From positions 12,516,304 to 12,580,303 of the forward strand of contig OZ234496.1 of the NCBI GenBank assembly GCA_965153455.1: a stretch of 64,000 nt of DNA, written 5' to 3'. Made by a program: the position numbers and the translations under genes. The notes under the pieces are model-generated. The model had not been told where the DNA came from. It made no database searches and was given only the letters and a program-made list of their open reading frames with translations. The stretch comes from Sphagnum compactum (Eukaryota > Bryophyta > Sphagnopsida > Sphagnales). This document shows, piece by piece, positions 49,311 through 62,789 of this stretch. Numbering within the stretch: position 1 is the first letter of the stretch; each line of letters opens with the position of its first letter.

Positions 49311-50677
49311 TTATATTGTTTCTTCTACCTAATGAAATTGAAAAGGGAGTGAAATAAATGGCTTTCGAAAAAATTTAGATTCAAAATCTGGCGAATTTGG
49401 GTTGTTTTTTTCCCATGAAAGGTCCTTTGTATAGGTAGAAATCATATTTTTCAGGTCCAAATTTGGCGAAAATTCACCAGTTAAAGAAACAATGGGTGAA
49501 TTTTCCCAAATGCCAATTCCTATAGACCAAATGGATAAGTTTTTTGGGTAAAATTATGTTTTTCCCCGGATTATATCCATGTATGTGCCGACATTAGTTG
49601 GGTACATGATCTAGGCTACATCCCAAATGTTTTTACTTGTAAGTAAGTGGGTAGCAAATACTAGGGAGATTATATTAGCAGGTTTTCAGTTTGGCTAAAA
49701 GTTCACCCATTTTAAGGTGAGGACGAGGGCATTACCAAAGTAAAGGGCATGTGAGGTGAGAGCTGAGTGCAAGCCCGATTTTAGTAGCTAATGAAATGCC
49801 CTTGTTCGTGGGCTTTCTGTGGGAGTAAAAATCAATGCAAAAATCAGAGCAAGATGGCTTCATATGGATTCACACTTGGTGTTAGGGACTCTAGTGTTGA
49901 GTACCCCTAACACCAGGGTAACCATTTAGGACTTAAACCTAGTTATCATGAATTTTTTATGTTAAGTTAACATTCACCTAACATTAAGCTATCACTCATT
50001 TAACATTAGATGCCACCTAGGATGCCACCTAGATTTTCATTTAACACTGACTTAACTTCATGTGTGAATGCACCATAAGTTGCTCAATTATTTACATTTA
50101 AAAACATTCCCCAAAAGTCATATGGAAAAAAGAAAAGGTTATCTCAAACATGCAAAAATATTTGTGCCAATTTTTCTAGTCTAATCAGGGAGCAACTTAA
50201 CAAAGCATACATACACCATATATTTTCTTCTGTTGTTGTTCTTGGCCAGGCGTTTCAAAAAATGGTATAATGCCCATTTGCAACAACATGCATTCCATTT
50301 TTCAAAACACCTTGCAATTTTTTTCAGTTTTTGTTTTCTTTTTTTATATTCTTTCTCATGACAGCCATTGAGTACCTACCCACCAAGTAGGCTATATATC
50401 ACAAGGCAAAAAACAAATTTTGGAAGAAATGAAAAAGTGAGAAATTGGTGCAGGTCTTTATAATAGTTTTTATGCTTGGTAAAACCCCCATTAAAATTGA
50501 GCTTGGGCTCGGTTCCACCTCACATGGTGGGCCCTGATTCTGGTAAAGTCTCCTGGGGCTTTGCTCTACACAAAAAAATTTCTCAAAAGTATAGGTAGGT
50601 GGTATGTCCCAAATTCCATTGATTGGTTGGGGGAATTATTCTAAGGTAGTCTAGTTTGAGTCAAAAGAAAGGAAGAA

Positions 50678-50712
50678 AAGGGGGGCTTGGGGGGGGGGGC
50701 GGGGGGGGGGGT
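50678..50712 (+). repeat. Poly-G tract, G-quadruplex candidate upstream of ARID-HMG copy 2
   Basis: Runs of G broken only by single bases (gggg, then 'ctt', then about 11 G, a C, about 12 G) lie about 440 bases before the start codon. The strand carrying the G runs is the coding strand of the downstream gene. Confidence 0.6.
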
Positions 50713-51146
50713 AAAATGGGAATGAATGTTTTTTCATCTGGCCGTTGAGCTCGCTACGAAGCTAACGCTACGACGTCAACGTTCAGTTAACAGATAACGA
50801 GGGCAGATGAGTTCTGTAGCTTCCTTGTTTGAGTGTACAAGTTTGTTTGATGAGTTTGGTTTTTTTGATTCCATGTGCCTTTCTTTGCGTGGTGCGCAGC
50901 GAGCAATTGCGACGCATTTTCGTAAGAAACCAAGGAAGGGAGGGTTTGCATCGATGATGCTGTCGCCTCGATCGATCGTTTGTTTTGTATCGCAGTGGAC
51001 GGAGGGAGCGAGGGAGGGAGCAGGCGCGCTGGCTGGCCGGTTGGCACTTGCCACAGAGAGAAGAATCGTAAGGGTTTTGTAAGCAGTTGTAAAAAAAACA
51101 GAACCAGGAGGAGGACGAGGAATATTTTGCGAAGGGCCTGAGCGTT

Positions 51147-54100
51147 GTGGCAATGCAGGCGGTGCCGGTGGTAGTCACTCCGGCGGCCGCGGTAGTAGGA
51201 GTCCAAGAAGTGGAGGAGCAGGCGGCAGGCGACGTGCAGCAGCAAGCAGATCAAAATGGCGGGACTATTGTTGCAGTTGCTGCTGCTCCTCCTCTTCCTC
51301 CTGCGGCGGCCGCCGCCGCCGTCGTGGCTCCTCCTTCTCCTGCTGTGCGTCCCTTGCCTCCTCTTCAGGCAGCGGTCGGTGTCATCGGTACCGTGACGTC
51401 GGGCGTCGTGCCTCTGCTGCCTCGACAAATTGTGTACCCGCTAGCGCTCGCCAAGCATGAGGAAGTGGTGGCCAGTAAGGAGCTCTTCTTGGACACGCTC
51501 AACAAATTCCACACCACACTTGGCACCAGACTTACGTAAGTTTGTCGTAACCTGAAAACGATAGATGGAGTCGTCGTCGTTCAAAGCCTCAATTCGCCGT
51601 TTCTTTCGCGCTTCTGAGACGCTTTTTTTGTTTTAGTGTTCCTTTGTGTCCAGTAATGGCCTTGGTTTCATTGTCCATTTTCTGAGTCCTTTGAGTGGTC
51701 CGGTTTCTGTGCGCTGCGAATTTCCAGACGAAACAGAAATCCAGGACCCGGTTTCTGTTCTTAGCGTACAGCCGTTTTGCTGGCAATTGGATTGATTCTT
51801 GGTAACCTAACTTTTCCTCTCTGGGAAGGCTCTTTGGGGCCTACTGACTGCTGACTCAAGTCATGGCAATAATATTATGAAGAAGAAAGAAGAATAGTTT
51901 TTTTGCTTTCTTGCAACAGCTTTCTGTGATGCTTTCTCCACCATTTCAAGTTCTCTGTTGGCAGCTAAAGTTTCATCATGTGGGGGATGATGTTTTCCAC
52001 AATATCTCACAAATAAAGAAATCAATAAAACTGCACATTTCACATGATAACACTGCTCACGGTGGTGTTATTATACATGAAAGCTGTTTGCTAGGGGGAT
52101 TTGAAAGCCCACATGGTTTTTGCATGAAACCTAGCTTTTGAAGAAATTCAGAGAGCTTGAAATTTATACACCCTTCAATATGGTGTGTCTCATTCTAAGA
52201 AGAAAGTTAGGAACAGCAGGAGGTTGAGACCATTTCAGCATTCTCCACTAGCTTTAAAGACAAAGAATAGGGTTCTCTCTTTTTGAGTTTGCCAAGACAA
52301 TGATTCATCTTTCTTCCCTGGAGTATGTAACTCTTTCACACTAGGTGAAGGTGGTTTGTAGTCTGTTAGAGCTGTAGTTTATGAATTTGGCACTAGCAGG
52401 AATGCTGAGGGGATAGTTGTAGGTGGCAACCAGAAAATTTGCCTCTCCTTAGCAGCTAAACTCTAAGGTACTGGTTTGTGGATGTGCTGTGTTGAATTAT
52501 GCGTCTGTTCTTGCAAACTCCTACCTCCTGTCAAAAAAATTCTAAGATCCTAAGTCTCTAAGTGTTAGATAATATCTTGGCTGATTCTGGACTGCAGCCC
52601 TGGATTTCAGAGAATCCCTCTCTTACAGGCATGTAGTTCTACATCCCACATAGATGGGACATTCCAAGGTCTTTCAGCACTACAACTCACATGGTACATT
52701 CAATCAGAAATGGTTAGAATGATCATGTCTTCAGATAGCCATGGTTCCTCTAGTTCTGGGTAAGGAGGTTTTGACTGAGTTATTTGTACATACATGAGTT
52801 GCAGTCATAGTGCACTGGAACAGGTAGCTTATATGCAAGAATCTGGTATGGAACTGAAAGTTATGTAGCTGTAGCTCTGGATTTGTCCTTTAAGGCAATT
52901 GTCCAGTTATATAGGAAGCTGTTAATCTGCTGCTCTGCAATGTACATGTTTATATGTCATTGCAACAAGAAGATCATAGGGAGTACACTCTTCCAATTAA
53001 CAAGACTCAATTGCTGTGAAATGTAGCTTTTTATTTGTGTCTGACACTCTAGAGTTTATTTTGTGACATTTGTATGCTCCTCTTGGCATTGATGCCAAAC
53101 TATTGGAATGGTGCAGAAAGAAGAGGAAAAAGGGAAGAGCCGCAGAGGTTCAAAGCTTCCAAGAGAGTCTCCAGGGGTAAGGGTGATTCAAGAATCTTTG
53201 ATTTGTCAAGGCTTTGGGATTCCAAAGTTGGTTGTATTTTTGTTTTTGATTTGATATGGCTATTTGCATCCAAACAGTTCCATGGGCTAGTTGCTTTCTT
53301 AGAGCTCAGATGTTCACCCTGATGCCATGCACCATGATTGAGATTCCTTATTTTTGGTCTCCTAAGTGGGTTTGTATTGTTCTTTTGAGTTTGTTCAATC
53401 ATGGTACAGGTGCTAATCACTATCAGGTGTGATTGCTCAGTGAACCTGAAGGTTGTAGATTTGACAGCCTAGTTATTCCAGATAATGAGGAAATGAATTT
53501 CATATCAAATTTTCTCTCTAGTGAGAACTCCCTATTTCCTTTTATTCTGCTAAGGAATGGGCAACAAATTGGTTTTGTACAGGATTCCAAAAATAGCAGG
53601 CAAGGACCTTGACTTGCACCTTCTCTACATTGAAGTCACATCACGAGGTGGCTCCCAACAGGTGCTTTTACTCTACCTGCTCAGTTGAAATTTTGTCTAT
53701 ATCTTGTGGTTGGCAATATCAATTGTGATTCTATGTGAGCGAAGTGACTATATATGCTCAGTGATAACATTTTTGATGGGTGTCTGGAATCATGCATGTG
53801 GTTGCTGAAATTTTGTTGTTTTTTTGTCTGGTTAAGTATTTCACCCTTGGGAGTTGGGGCTGGCTAAACATGGAGAATGTTGCACTTGAGAAAGCAGGTC
53901 ATCAAGGACAGAAAATGGAAGGAGCTTACAGTTGCCTTCAATTTTCCAAGTACAGCTAGTGGTGCTGCCTATATATTGCGCAAGTATTACATTGGGCTCC
54001 TTCATCATTATGAACAAGTCTACTATTTTCGAGCTCAGGGCCCATTGGTCCCACCTCCAAGTAGGTGACACTACCGTAAAAGATATCAACATATTGTAGA

Positions 54101-55649
54101 TGGCCATCTTGACAGTGCATTCTCTAACAGTGGTTTTTGTAAGAAAGTGTCAGGGCAATCCATAAAACTTTCAATGACCATTGTGGTAGTTTGGTTGCCA
54201 GTTTCCTTGCCAGGGCCAACTGCAATGAGCATTGTGAGAGACCCCACCGGCTATTCAGTGTCAGAAACAGTGCCCGGTGTGAGGAACATAAGGAAACGAA
54301 ATATATTGCCAATACAAGTGCTGCCAGGTCTTTTGACTATCCTCTAGTTTGCTTTTTATTTACACCAGAATTTTCTCACTTTTCTTTTTGCTCATCAAGC
54401 TTTTCTTTTTGCTCAAGTTAATGTTGGTTTTCCACTTAACCTTGGCCAAGTTGAAATTGATGTCCAGGTTAAGGGTTTTGTTTTGTCACTGATATTGTGC
54501 ATGTGCTCCAGTGAAAGGTCTTATATTGTGAACTTCGAAACTTATTCTTTGATGGTGTCACTCAAAAGAGCTTTGTGAAACGTCTCAATACCTGTGTTGC
54601 AAAAAAATTCCAGGATGGTGAAAGCATCTCCATGTGATTGACTGGTTGGTTTCTTGGGTACAGTGGTAGATCCAGCCCTGTCAATTGGAAGTATGGTTAC
54701 TGGTGCAATTGAAGGCAAGTTTGACCAAGGGTACCTTGTCAGCATCACAATGGGTACAGAGAAACTAAGAGGGGTGCTATACCATTTGCCACAATTGCAT
54801 AGAGGCTCGCAGCATGCCAGTGTGCCTAATTATGCAGGAACACTTGGTGCGGAGCCTCAAAAACCCAATGGAGAGGAACCAAGTAATAAGGTCCATGGGC
54901 GAAAGCGCAAACGCAAAGGGAAGGATCCAAATGCTCCACGTGCTAATCGGTCAGGTTATAACTTCTTCTTTGGGGAGCAGCGTATGAAACTCAAAGAGAT
55001 ATATCCAGACAAAGATAAGGAATTGAGTCGCATGATAGGGGATGCCTGGAATAAGCTCACTGAGGAGGAAAGAATTGTGAGTTTTCATTGCTCATTAAAT
55101 CCATCTATCTTTGCTGCTCTTGCTTTTGGTGTCTTGATTGTACCCGATGTCATGTCGGAGTGACCTATCACTGTATCCCCAGCATGCATCCTTGTCACTT
55201 GACTCATTGCATAGTCACTCATGTTCTGGTAATACTCTGTTTTGGTTATTCAGCCATATCAAGAGCAGGGTGTGAAAGACAAGGAGAGGTATCTGAAGGA
55301 AATGAAGGAGTACAGGGAGTTGCTGAAGGTTCACCAAGGAGTTATACCAACAGATATCCCTATGCTGAGGAAGAAGAAGAAAAGGAAGAACATAGAGGAA
55401 AAGCCATCAGAGGTAGCCACCAATGGCACCCATCAAAACGAGACAGTTGCATTAGAGACAGCACTGGAACCTCCCTTCAGAGCAGGAGCTGCACCCCAAG
55501 AGCTGAATGTCAGCACTTCTGCCATGCCTAAGCTTGAAAACAAGGATTCTGTTTTGCATGACCTGCCAGTCTCCTCCATCACTCCAGTTCAGGAGAGTTT
55601 TGAGGGAAATACTGAGTCAGAAGGCATCTCCAAACAAGGGGCTCATTAG
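51147..55649 (+). CDS. ARID and HMG-box chromatin protein, copy 2
   Basis: Exons: 51147-51535, 53583-53661, 53898-54060, 54202-54327, 54664-55076 and 55254-55649. Phases agree, giving 521 residues. A second Met at 51153 gives MQAV as in copy 1. Domains are an Ala/Val/Pro-rich N-terminus, an ARID domain (about 104-211; KELFLDTLNKFH, IPKIAGKDLDLHLLYIEV, RKYYIGLLHHYEQVYYF), a linker, VTGAIEGKFDQGYLVSI, the basic patch GRKRKRKGKDPNAP, an HMG box (about 340-416; RSGYNFFFGEQ) and a tail with a KKKKRK cluster. Internal exon lengths 79, 163, 126 and 413 equal those of copy 1. The long first intron (about 2.05 kb) is also shared (about 1.98 kb in copy 1). It is expected to be nuclear and to bind AT-rich DNA. 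The exon 54202-54327 uses a GTCTTT donor, chosen because phase and paralogue agree. Confidence 0.9.
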
Positions 55650-58059
55650 TTGTCCATGCTTTGAAGGTTGACCAAGAGCCTTTAGGCATATGCGCAACGA
55701 CTAACACATGCTGGAATGCAGCCCTGTTGAGATCAGGTGGCTGGCAATATTTGAAACATTGTCCCTTTGTTTATTCTCGGTAAGTTTCAACAGGAGATTG
55801 GCCCCCCATGCTGTACCATAGACCTTTCTAGTCACAACTGACTCTTGTTGGCCATTGCTGGAGACAACCAGGTGGAAACATCATCAATATGCGTTCTAGA
55901 GAGCAATTTTACTTTCTTTGGGAATTCAGTTCCCTCTTACATTAGTTGGGGTCAATACTCTCAAAGGTATCACTCACTCATCATGGGGCATGCTCAAGCT
56001 GTCTGAATGATGTGAAGGCTTTCCAATTCCAGTTTAATACATGGCAGAAGATCAAATGGCCACAGGGCAGGCAATCAGGTCAGAATTTCAGATGTAGATG
56101 CAATATCTCTATTCTGCTAGTCAGTGGCTCTTCATCGTATGTACTCAATTTTTCACCTGCCAGTCAAGTTTTGACGTGTTTTGACTTGTTTTTTGCAATG
56201 CGATCACAGGGTTTGGGTTCCTGCATGGCATGGAATTGTGGTTGTTTTTTGTACCTGGCTACAAATGCATGCTATAATAACTACTAGGTATGTGTTGCCT
56301 ACATTCATTGACTCGGCCATGATGGAAACCATCTAAGATTGATCAGAATTGTTTCAGTTCTAATGCCAGCAAATGAAGTACCACCCATGGCAACTTAGAA
56401 CCCTTATGGTTCCTATCTTCATATGCCAGGAATAAGAGAAGCAGATGTGACTGTTCTTTTGAAAATTTGAGTAACCACCCAACATTGGTAAATATCAGTG
56501 TTGTTCAAATGCCAAATGTCATGGCAAATTGTCAAAACAAAATGCCCTAAACTAGGAGTAGCTCTCCTGTCCTATAGCATGCATAACCAACACTTTAAAG
56601 GACGGATAAAAGTAGCTATTGAAATCTCAAAGGTCATACTAAATTGCCAAAAGAAAATGTTGTAAACTAGGATTACCTCTACTCTATTGCAGAATGCACT
56701 ACAAACACATAATGTTGTCAACTACGCGCACCTTTGTTCTACTAAAAAATTGCATGTACCACAAACACCCAACCCAAGGTAGAGTACCCATTGAAATGCA
56801 ACTAGTATTTACCCATGGAAATGCAATATGCTTTTGGGGATTTGCAAAAAAAAACAAAATCCGGTAAATTGGGAGTAACTTCATTTGATTACAAATTGCA
56901 TCAGCAACGTTTACAAAAGCCCAATCAAAATAGCGCACATTGAAATGTCAAATGTAATAATAGATTGGGAAAAAAAATGTCGGAAATTGGGATTAGTTAT
57001 TTTTTACAATAGACTAACCATTGCAATGACTAAAAAGATTACAAATTCAAGATTCAAAACCAACATGGCACTCATTAAATTATAGGGCAATCATTTTTAA
57101 AGTATTTGGTCATTTCAATATTTTCCTCATAATTATCCAATAGCTCCTCTTTGACATTGAAAAACTCTTCCATCCCTTTAACAACAAGGTAGTTCGTCCT
57201 ACATCATTTGGGCACATCTTCAAAATCATAACAAACTTGTAATTCTGCTCTAATTAACAATGTTGCAAACTAATCAACATTCTCACAATGCTAAAAATGC
57301 CTTTGTTTCAGTTTGCGACTTTTAAATACCCAAAATAATTGAACAAGAAATGTAAAAGTAAGAAACTATTTGTCACCGCTCTTCCACTATTACTATGGTG
57401 ATTTTTCCAATCAATCTTTCCACCACTACAATGGTGATTTTACATCAATTTCATTGAGAGGTATTCGAAGATACAAAGACAAATCAATTTTCACCAAGGA
57501 GAGACTAACTTATTTAGTAAAAAATACAATTCCCAATTAGAAGACATCAAAATCAAATGTCAAAAGTGAAAGGTTTTCTATGAATTCGGGGTCCAAATGT
57601 TTTGAAGTTTTCATAAAAAAAAAGGCACCAACACTTGTTGATCACATACATCCACAAATTGCCTTTGTTCTTTCCTTGTTGGCATATTCCATAAGACATT
57701 GAAGCCCTTTAAACCATGGATCAAGTTGCAATGCATATCAAATATTGAAACATGTAGCAAATGACAAAAAAGGTTCCTAACATTATGATGACATCAAGAC
57801 CCATTCTTGCATATATAATCTCCAATCAAGTTCAAATTTTCCACATGTAAAAGGAGAAATAATAGTTATTTGAACATTGTACTCTTTCCATAGTTTACTA
57901 CTAATTGAAAAATCAATGAACAAAGCATCCAAGAGCAACCAATACCCTCTAGTTTAAGTCAAAATGCATTGTTCCATGACAAGGCCCAAGGTTTTTGTCA
58001 TTGTTTTAACAATTATCCATGTAGATTGTAATGACACCCAAGCTTGTAGCCTAGATATT
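55650..58059. other. 3' region of ARID-HMG copy 2 and AT-rich spacer
   Basis: This holds the gene's 3' untranslated region followed by AT-rich sequence. I see no further gene. The part near 57800-58060 may still belong to the decayed transposase that follows. Confidence 0.5.
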
Positions 58060-58604
58060 TGTCAATTGTAACAAAGGTTAGTAATTACAAAGTAATTTAA
58101 GGTTTCCTAAAACAAAGCAACCTTTGATGCAAACCAAATTTTTATAGGTGTATTTAATTTTCATGGCTTCAAGCGAACCTCTTTACATGCAAGTTCCCAT
58201 TCTTTCTTCCTCTTCCTTGATTTCTTTATCCAAATTGTTGTTTTTTGTAAAACAACTTGAGTTTCAATCACATTTATCTTCTTCATCCCATATTCAATCT
58301 TAGTATCATTAGTGACATATTGACATGCATTAAATATTACATGCCCAAAATAGGTGTCACTAAAAGGTGTAAAAATCTACAATGGTAAACAAGATGCAAC
58401 ACTTGTTAATGCAAAAGTAATGGTGTTCAAAATGCTTTCATCTTTAACATAAGCTATGACCTTACTTGTGAGATCATATTCAACTAAATTTTTTTTTGGC
58501 ACAACTAATGTTGCTCTAGAAATGTTAAGAACTTCAAAAGGTGATTGCATGGTACAATGTAACCAAAAAATAGTAACAATTTGATAGCTTTCACTACAAC
58601 ACAA
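58060..58604 (-). pseudogene. hAT/BED-type transposase relic
   Basis: One minus-strand frame runs through HCTMQSPFEVLNIS, DLTSKVIAYVKDES, LNTITFALTSVASC, FSDTYFGHVIFNACQYV, KKSRKRKKEWELACKEV and WFASKVALF. These are recognisable segments of plant hAT-like transposases with BED zinc fingers. At least three in-frame stops interrupt it (at 58377-58379, after VRLKP and after VALF). The N-terminal zinc finger and C-terminal dimerisation region were not found nearby. Confidence 0.7.
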
Positions 58605-61600
58605 TTTATAGTTTTCCAGTTACTTGGAGAGGATTTTGGGGTGGAGATTTGTAATTAAAGGTGGATAACATTCTAAACTCTCATTATGTTGTGAAATTGG
58701 TGCACATATGAACAAGTCAATTGTTAATTGGAATACATTTTTAACTTGCAAAAGTTTGTATCATCGTTGCAATTTAACAAAAGGATTAAAAAAATAATTT
58801 TAGTGGGAATTTGTTCATGAATTTTGTAATAAACAAAAAGACAACCATGATAAACAATCTTTTCCATCAAAACGTTCAATTTTTCAAGTCATGAAATTCA
58901 AATTAGATGATACATAAATATTTGGTAATACATTATGTTGATGGTTACAATATTTTTAAGTTGCAAAATGTTCGCCCATTGAAGGTGTAGTTGTGCTAAG
59001 TGTTGTTTTTATCATCCTACAAAAATAAAATCGAATTTTAAAATGAATGAAATATGGTACACTGTTGTGAAACATGGTGTTTAAAAAAAATATTTATAAA
59101 AGTATTGGTGTTCTATCTACATTAAAAAAAAATTGAATCAATTGCACATTCATGGATTATATGACTTGTGTTATTTCTAAAGCCCAAATCAAATATATAA
59201 AATTATTAAAACAATTCAAAGTGAGTGAAATATTATGTGTTACTACTTTTGATACTATATATATTTTTAATTTTGAAAAAAAATCTAGATTTTACCACAC
59301 GTTTGCCCCAAACAATTGTACAATAACATGACAAGGCACCCATTCATTGTTAATAAAATTGATAATAAGTGCAAATGTATTAAACTAGATTCTGAACATT
59401 CAATTATCAAATGGAGAAGTGGTTGTTTTGTGACCAAAAAATGGGGCTTTGTAGATCTATTTGCTATCATGTTTGTATTGCATAAAATTGAAACTATTGC
59501 CAGAAGATAAGAATCCTACAATATCCACCTCACCACCTCAAGACACAACTCATACACATGCCAAATTTTATTCATAAGGTCTTGGAAACATGATCACAGT
59601 GACCAACACCAAACCACATATTTTAGCCCAAACTATAAAATGCAACACACACTAATTATCATGATATTCAACAATTATATACCATAGACAATGGATCAAA
59701 GCTTTCTTTTCATTCACCTATTGAGTCTTTAAACAAATATCATCCCATTTTCACAAAAACAAAAATCCAAAACTTACACCCTTGGCTCATTAACAATGAA
59801 TTCTTAGAACAATGTTCCTTTATTCCTTAATCCCATAACTAAAATGACTTCAATCCAGAATCTCGTGTAATGGGACTTATTAGACTCATGAACTTAGATT
59901 TTCTCAACCTTTCCATTTATTTGATTTTAAGTTAAGGAAAACGAAAATTACTTTTGACATTGCCCTATCCTACAATCTCATACAAATTTATATCTACATA
60001 GTGGAATTAATTTGGATACAACTTCTATGAAAATCACAAAATCAACTAGCAACATCAACAACATTACCATTAAAAAAAATTGTATTTAGCTTTTATGTGT
60101 CTCTTGTCTAGTTCTTTGTCTGTTTTCAATCCTTCATTCCATACATCCGCTCCATCCTTCTTGCATTTCCTCTGCATGAAATCCTTCACAAAGAACATCT
60201 ATAGAAACCTTATTAGCCAACACAGAAACCATGTATAAAAAGAGGAGAGTAATGGCATCTTTTTTCTCCATTCAAGGAAAAATTGCCAAAAAGTTGGCAG
60301 TCACCATCTCCATGCATAAAGAGTAAAAAGTTAAAACCCTATATATGTTTTGCTCTCACATGACATGTATTTATGTTACATTTACACATTATGCAATGAT
60401 TAGGAACACATACTGCTCCATCACTTTAGCCAACATAGTTGGGATATGCTTTCAAACAAGTTATTTGTGAAATGGAAATCTATCACATTATCGCATCAGA
60501 AGACACCATAACCAAAGGTTTCAACCATAAACAATGGCATATACCTTTTAGCAATCAACAATACCAAATCTTTAATGAACTTCATCTTGTACAGTTCGAA
60601 GGGGGCTCAAGGTCATTCAACTTGTAAGGAATTTGGTTGGAGTAGAACTCAATAATTGTGTTTAAAACCATAATCTTCGTTTTCTTCCCTTTTTGTTGAC
60701 CTTTTTAAATCTCATTTATTCCCTTCTTTTGCAGTTTGTATTAATTTAAAACAACACCATGTTCATTAGCAATGTGTTTTTTCATGTTCATGATACCATG
60801 GGAAGAATTATAATAAAAAACATTTAAAAAATAATTTGTTGTGCTATTGTTATTAAATGTTGACCTATGCGATGGCACATGATGACACATTTCATGTTTT
60901 GAGGCATTTGGATATAGACAACACCATAAGGATTGTTGAAGATGAAAAATATTAATATTTCATAGATGTTTTGTAGCTAAATAAGTTAACATTCCATGTT
61001 GTTTCCTCTTTAGCATTGGCCTCCTTGTGTATCATCTATATGATTTGTGTTTGATTCATAGTAGTGGTTGATTGTTGTATAGATTCACTTGTCACTTTAG
61101 TGATGGTAAGTTTTTTGGTCTCCTTATTGATCTGTTCACAATGCACACTATAATGAGTAGTCAAGTTCATAGGAGATGGAAACCTACTAAAGATTATAAA
61201 CAAAGTGCCATGATGTGTAATCGCACCTTAAAATCATGAAGACTTAACAAAGTGTCTGTTGTAAACAATGCACAACTTGCATAACTTGACAAACATGTTA
61301 TTGTTTTAAAGAAGAATGCAAAACCTATGTCACTCTATGAAGATGAAACCCATAACAACAATGGTCCATAACAACAATGGTCCTAAGAGTCACCCACAAC
61401 AAAAAAAAAAACAAACCACCAAACTAAAATTATGATGATAACATCAAGATGCATGTTATTTACAATAATGTGAAAAAAATTGTGACATTTAGATTGAAAA
61501 CACAAAATACAAAACATTGTAATTAAAAATTGTAAGTTGAATTTAGAAACTTACATAAAACAAAGATTCATCATGAAGTTTGGTGCCTAATAGTTGGCAG

Positions 61601-62400
61601 TTGCATTGAAAGCTAGGCACTAGCAAATAGACATCATAACATAACTGAAGTTTTCCTAACTCTCAAGGCTCACACACCAAAAAAAATCTCATAGTCCTAA
61701 AAAAAAGAGAAGATTGATACTAAAGAATAGAACAACCAAAATGCTTAAGTACTAAATATTAACTCTAGTTTCCAACACTAAGATCAAACTAATTTGGTCT
61801 CCCACCAATTTTTGCAAATATGATGATCCCAACTATATATATGGGGGTATCAAGACGTGTATTAAATAATGTAATATCAAGCTGATATGATAATCCCCTA
61901 GTCCCTAATGTTGATATATGGGTATCAAGACGTGTATTAAATAATATATAATGACATATATCATATATAATGACAATCAATATCATGGGCCAAATTTTTT
62001 GATTGGAAAAAAAAAAAAGGAAAAAAAAAGTTCACAAATAATCCAAGTTTTTTTTACTAGCAAGACAAATTCACAGATAAACCCTAAATCTCTCTCTCTT
62101 TGAACAGAACTGGCCTGAAGGAAAAAAAAAAAAAAACATGGTGGATGATCATCCCCACATAGGTAGTGGTCCTTCTACCTTGGACCTATTGAAATTAATG
62201 CTATTGGATTTGATCCCAGATATAATAGCCAAAGATAGGAGGGTGGGGGGAGGGGGGGGGGAAGGATTGGGGGTTCAGAGAATGATGATAAGATAAACCC
62301 CCATTATTGTGGCTGGCCACCATCCCCACCCCCCTCCCCCAAACAAGGTCACCACCCATTTGTGTTGGAGTTTCTTAGCCACAATAAAGCAAATTTTTTG
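58605..62400. other. AT-rich spacer, no gene recognised
   Basis: Short open frames only. A direct repeat of 'gggtatcaagacgtgtattaaataat' words occurs at about 61843-61875 and 61918-61950. G-rich (62235-62262) and C-rich (62317-62342) tracts precede the repeat at 62410-62600. Confidence 0.5.
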
Positions 62401-62789
62401 GGTGTCAATTTAGTGTTGTAGCCAAAGTGATGATGATCCATTGGAAGATTTAGCCAAATGTTTTTCTACAAGCTAAAAATGAAAGTAATTTTTATAAAAA
62501 AAAAACAGCGTTCTATGTTTTTGGCTACCTACCTGAACCATGTTTAAGTTATATATACTGGAGATTTTAACATCCTTTCTATATTTGTGGCTACCTACTT
62601 GAACCTTATATAGAGTGTATATATATCTGGTTAAAATTTGGTGGAATTATTTATGGCTATTGAAAATTTCAACGTATGATCACTTAATTTTTAAGCACTT
62701 TAAATTTTTTGATTTCGCTTTTTGGCTATATATATAGAACAGCTAAAAACAAAGGCTGCCACAATGGTTACCCCATTTGTAGTTCTCAC

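Larger units (their letters stand above)
36346..50690. other. Long AT-rich spacer between the two ARID-HMG genes
   Basis: No convincing gene exists over about 14 kb. It contains (GA)n at 36870-36889, (TA)n at 37534-37580, clusters of CCTA/TAGG words at 38500-38650, an 'attaatt'-dominated tract at about 38940-39720, a CACTA-like MITE at 41316-41469, (CA)n at 43926-43971 and a C/T-rich tract at 48140-48182. Overlapping open frames of up to 106 residues at 47776-48100 lie in three frames of the same DNA and match nothing I recognise. Confidence 0.6.

Noticed and set aside
50787-51428. A 213-residue minus-strand open frame rich in Arg, Ser and Leu
   Set aside because: It is antisense to the first exon and leader of ARID-HMG copy 2. 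The length follows from the GC-rich sense codons, and it has no recognisable domain.
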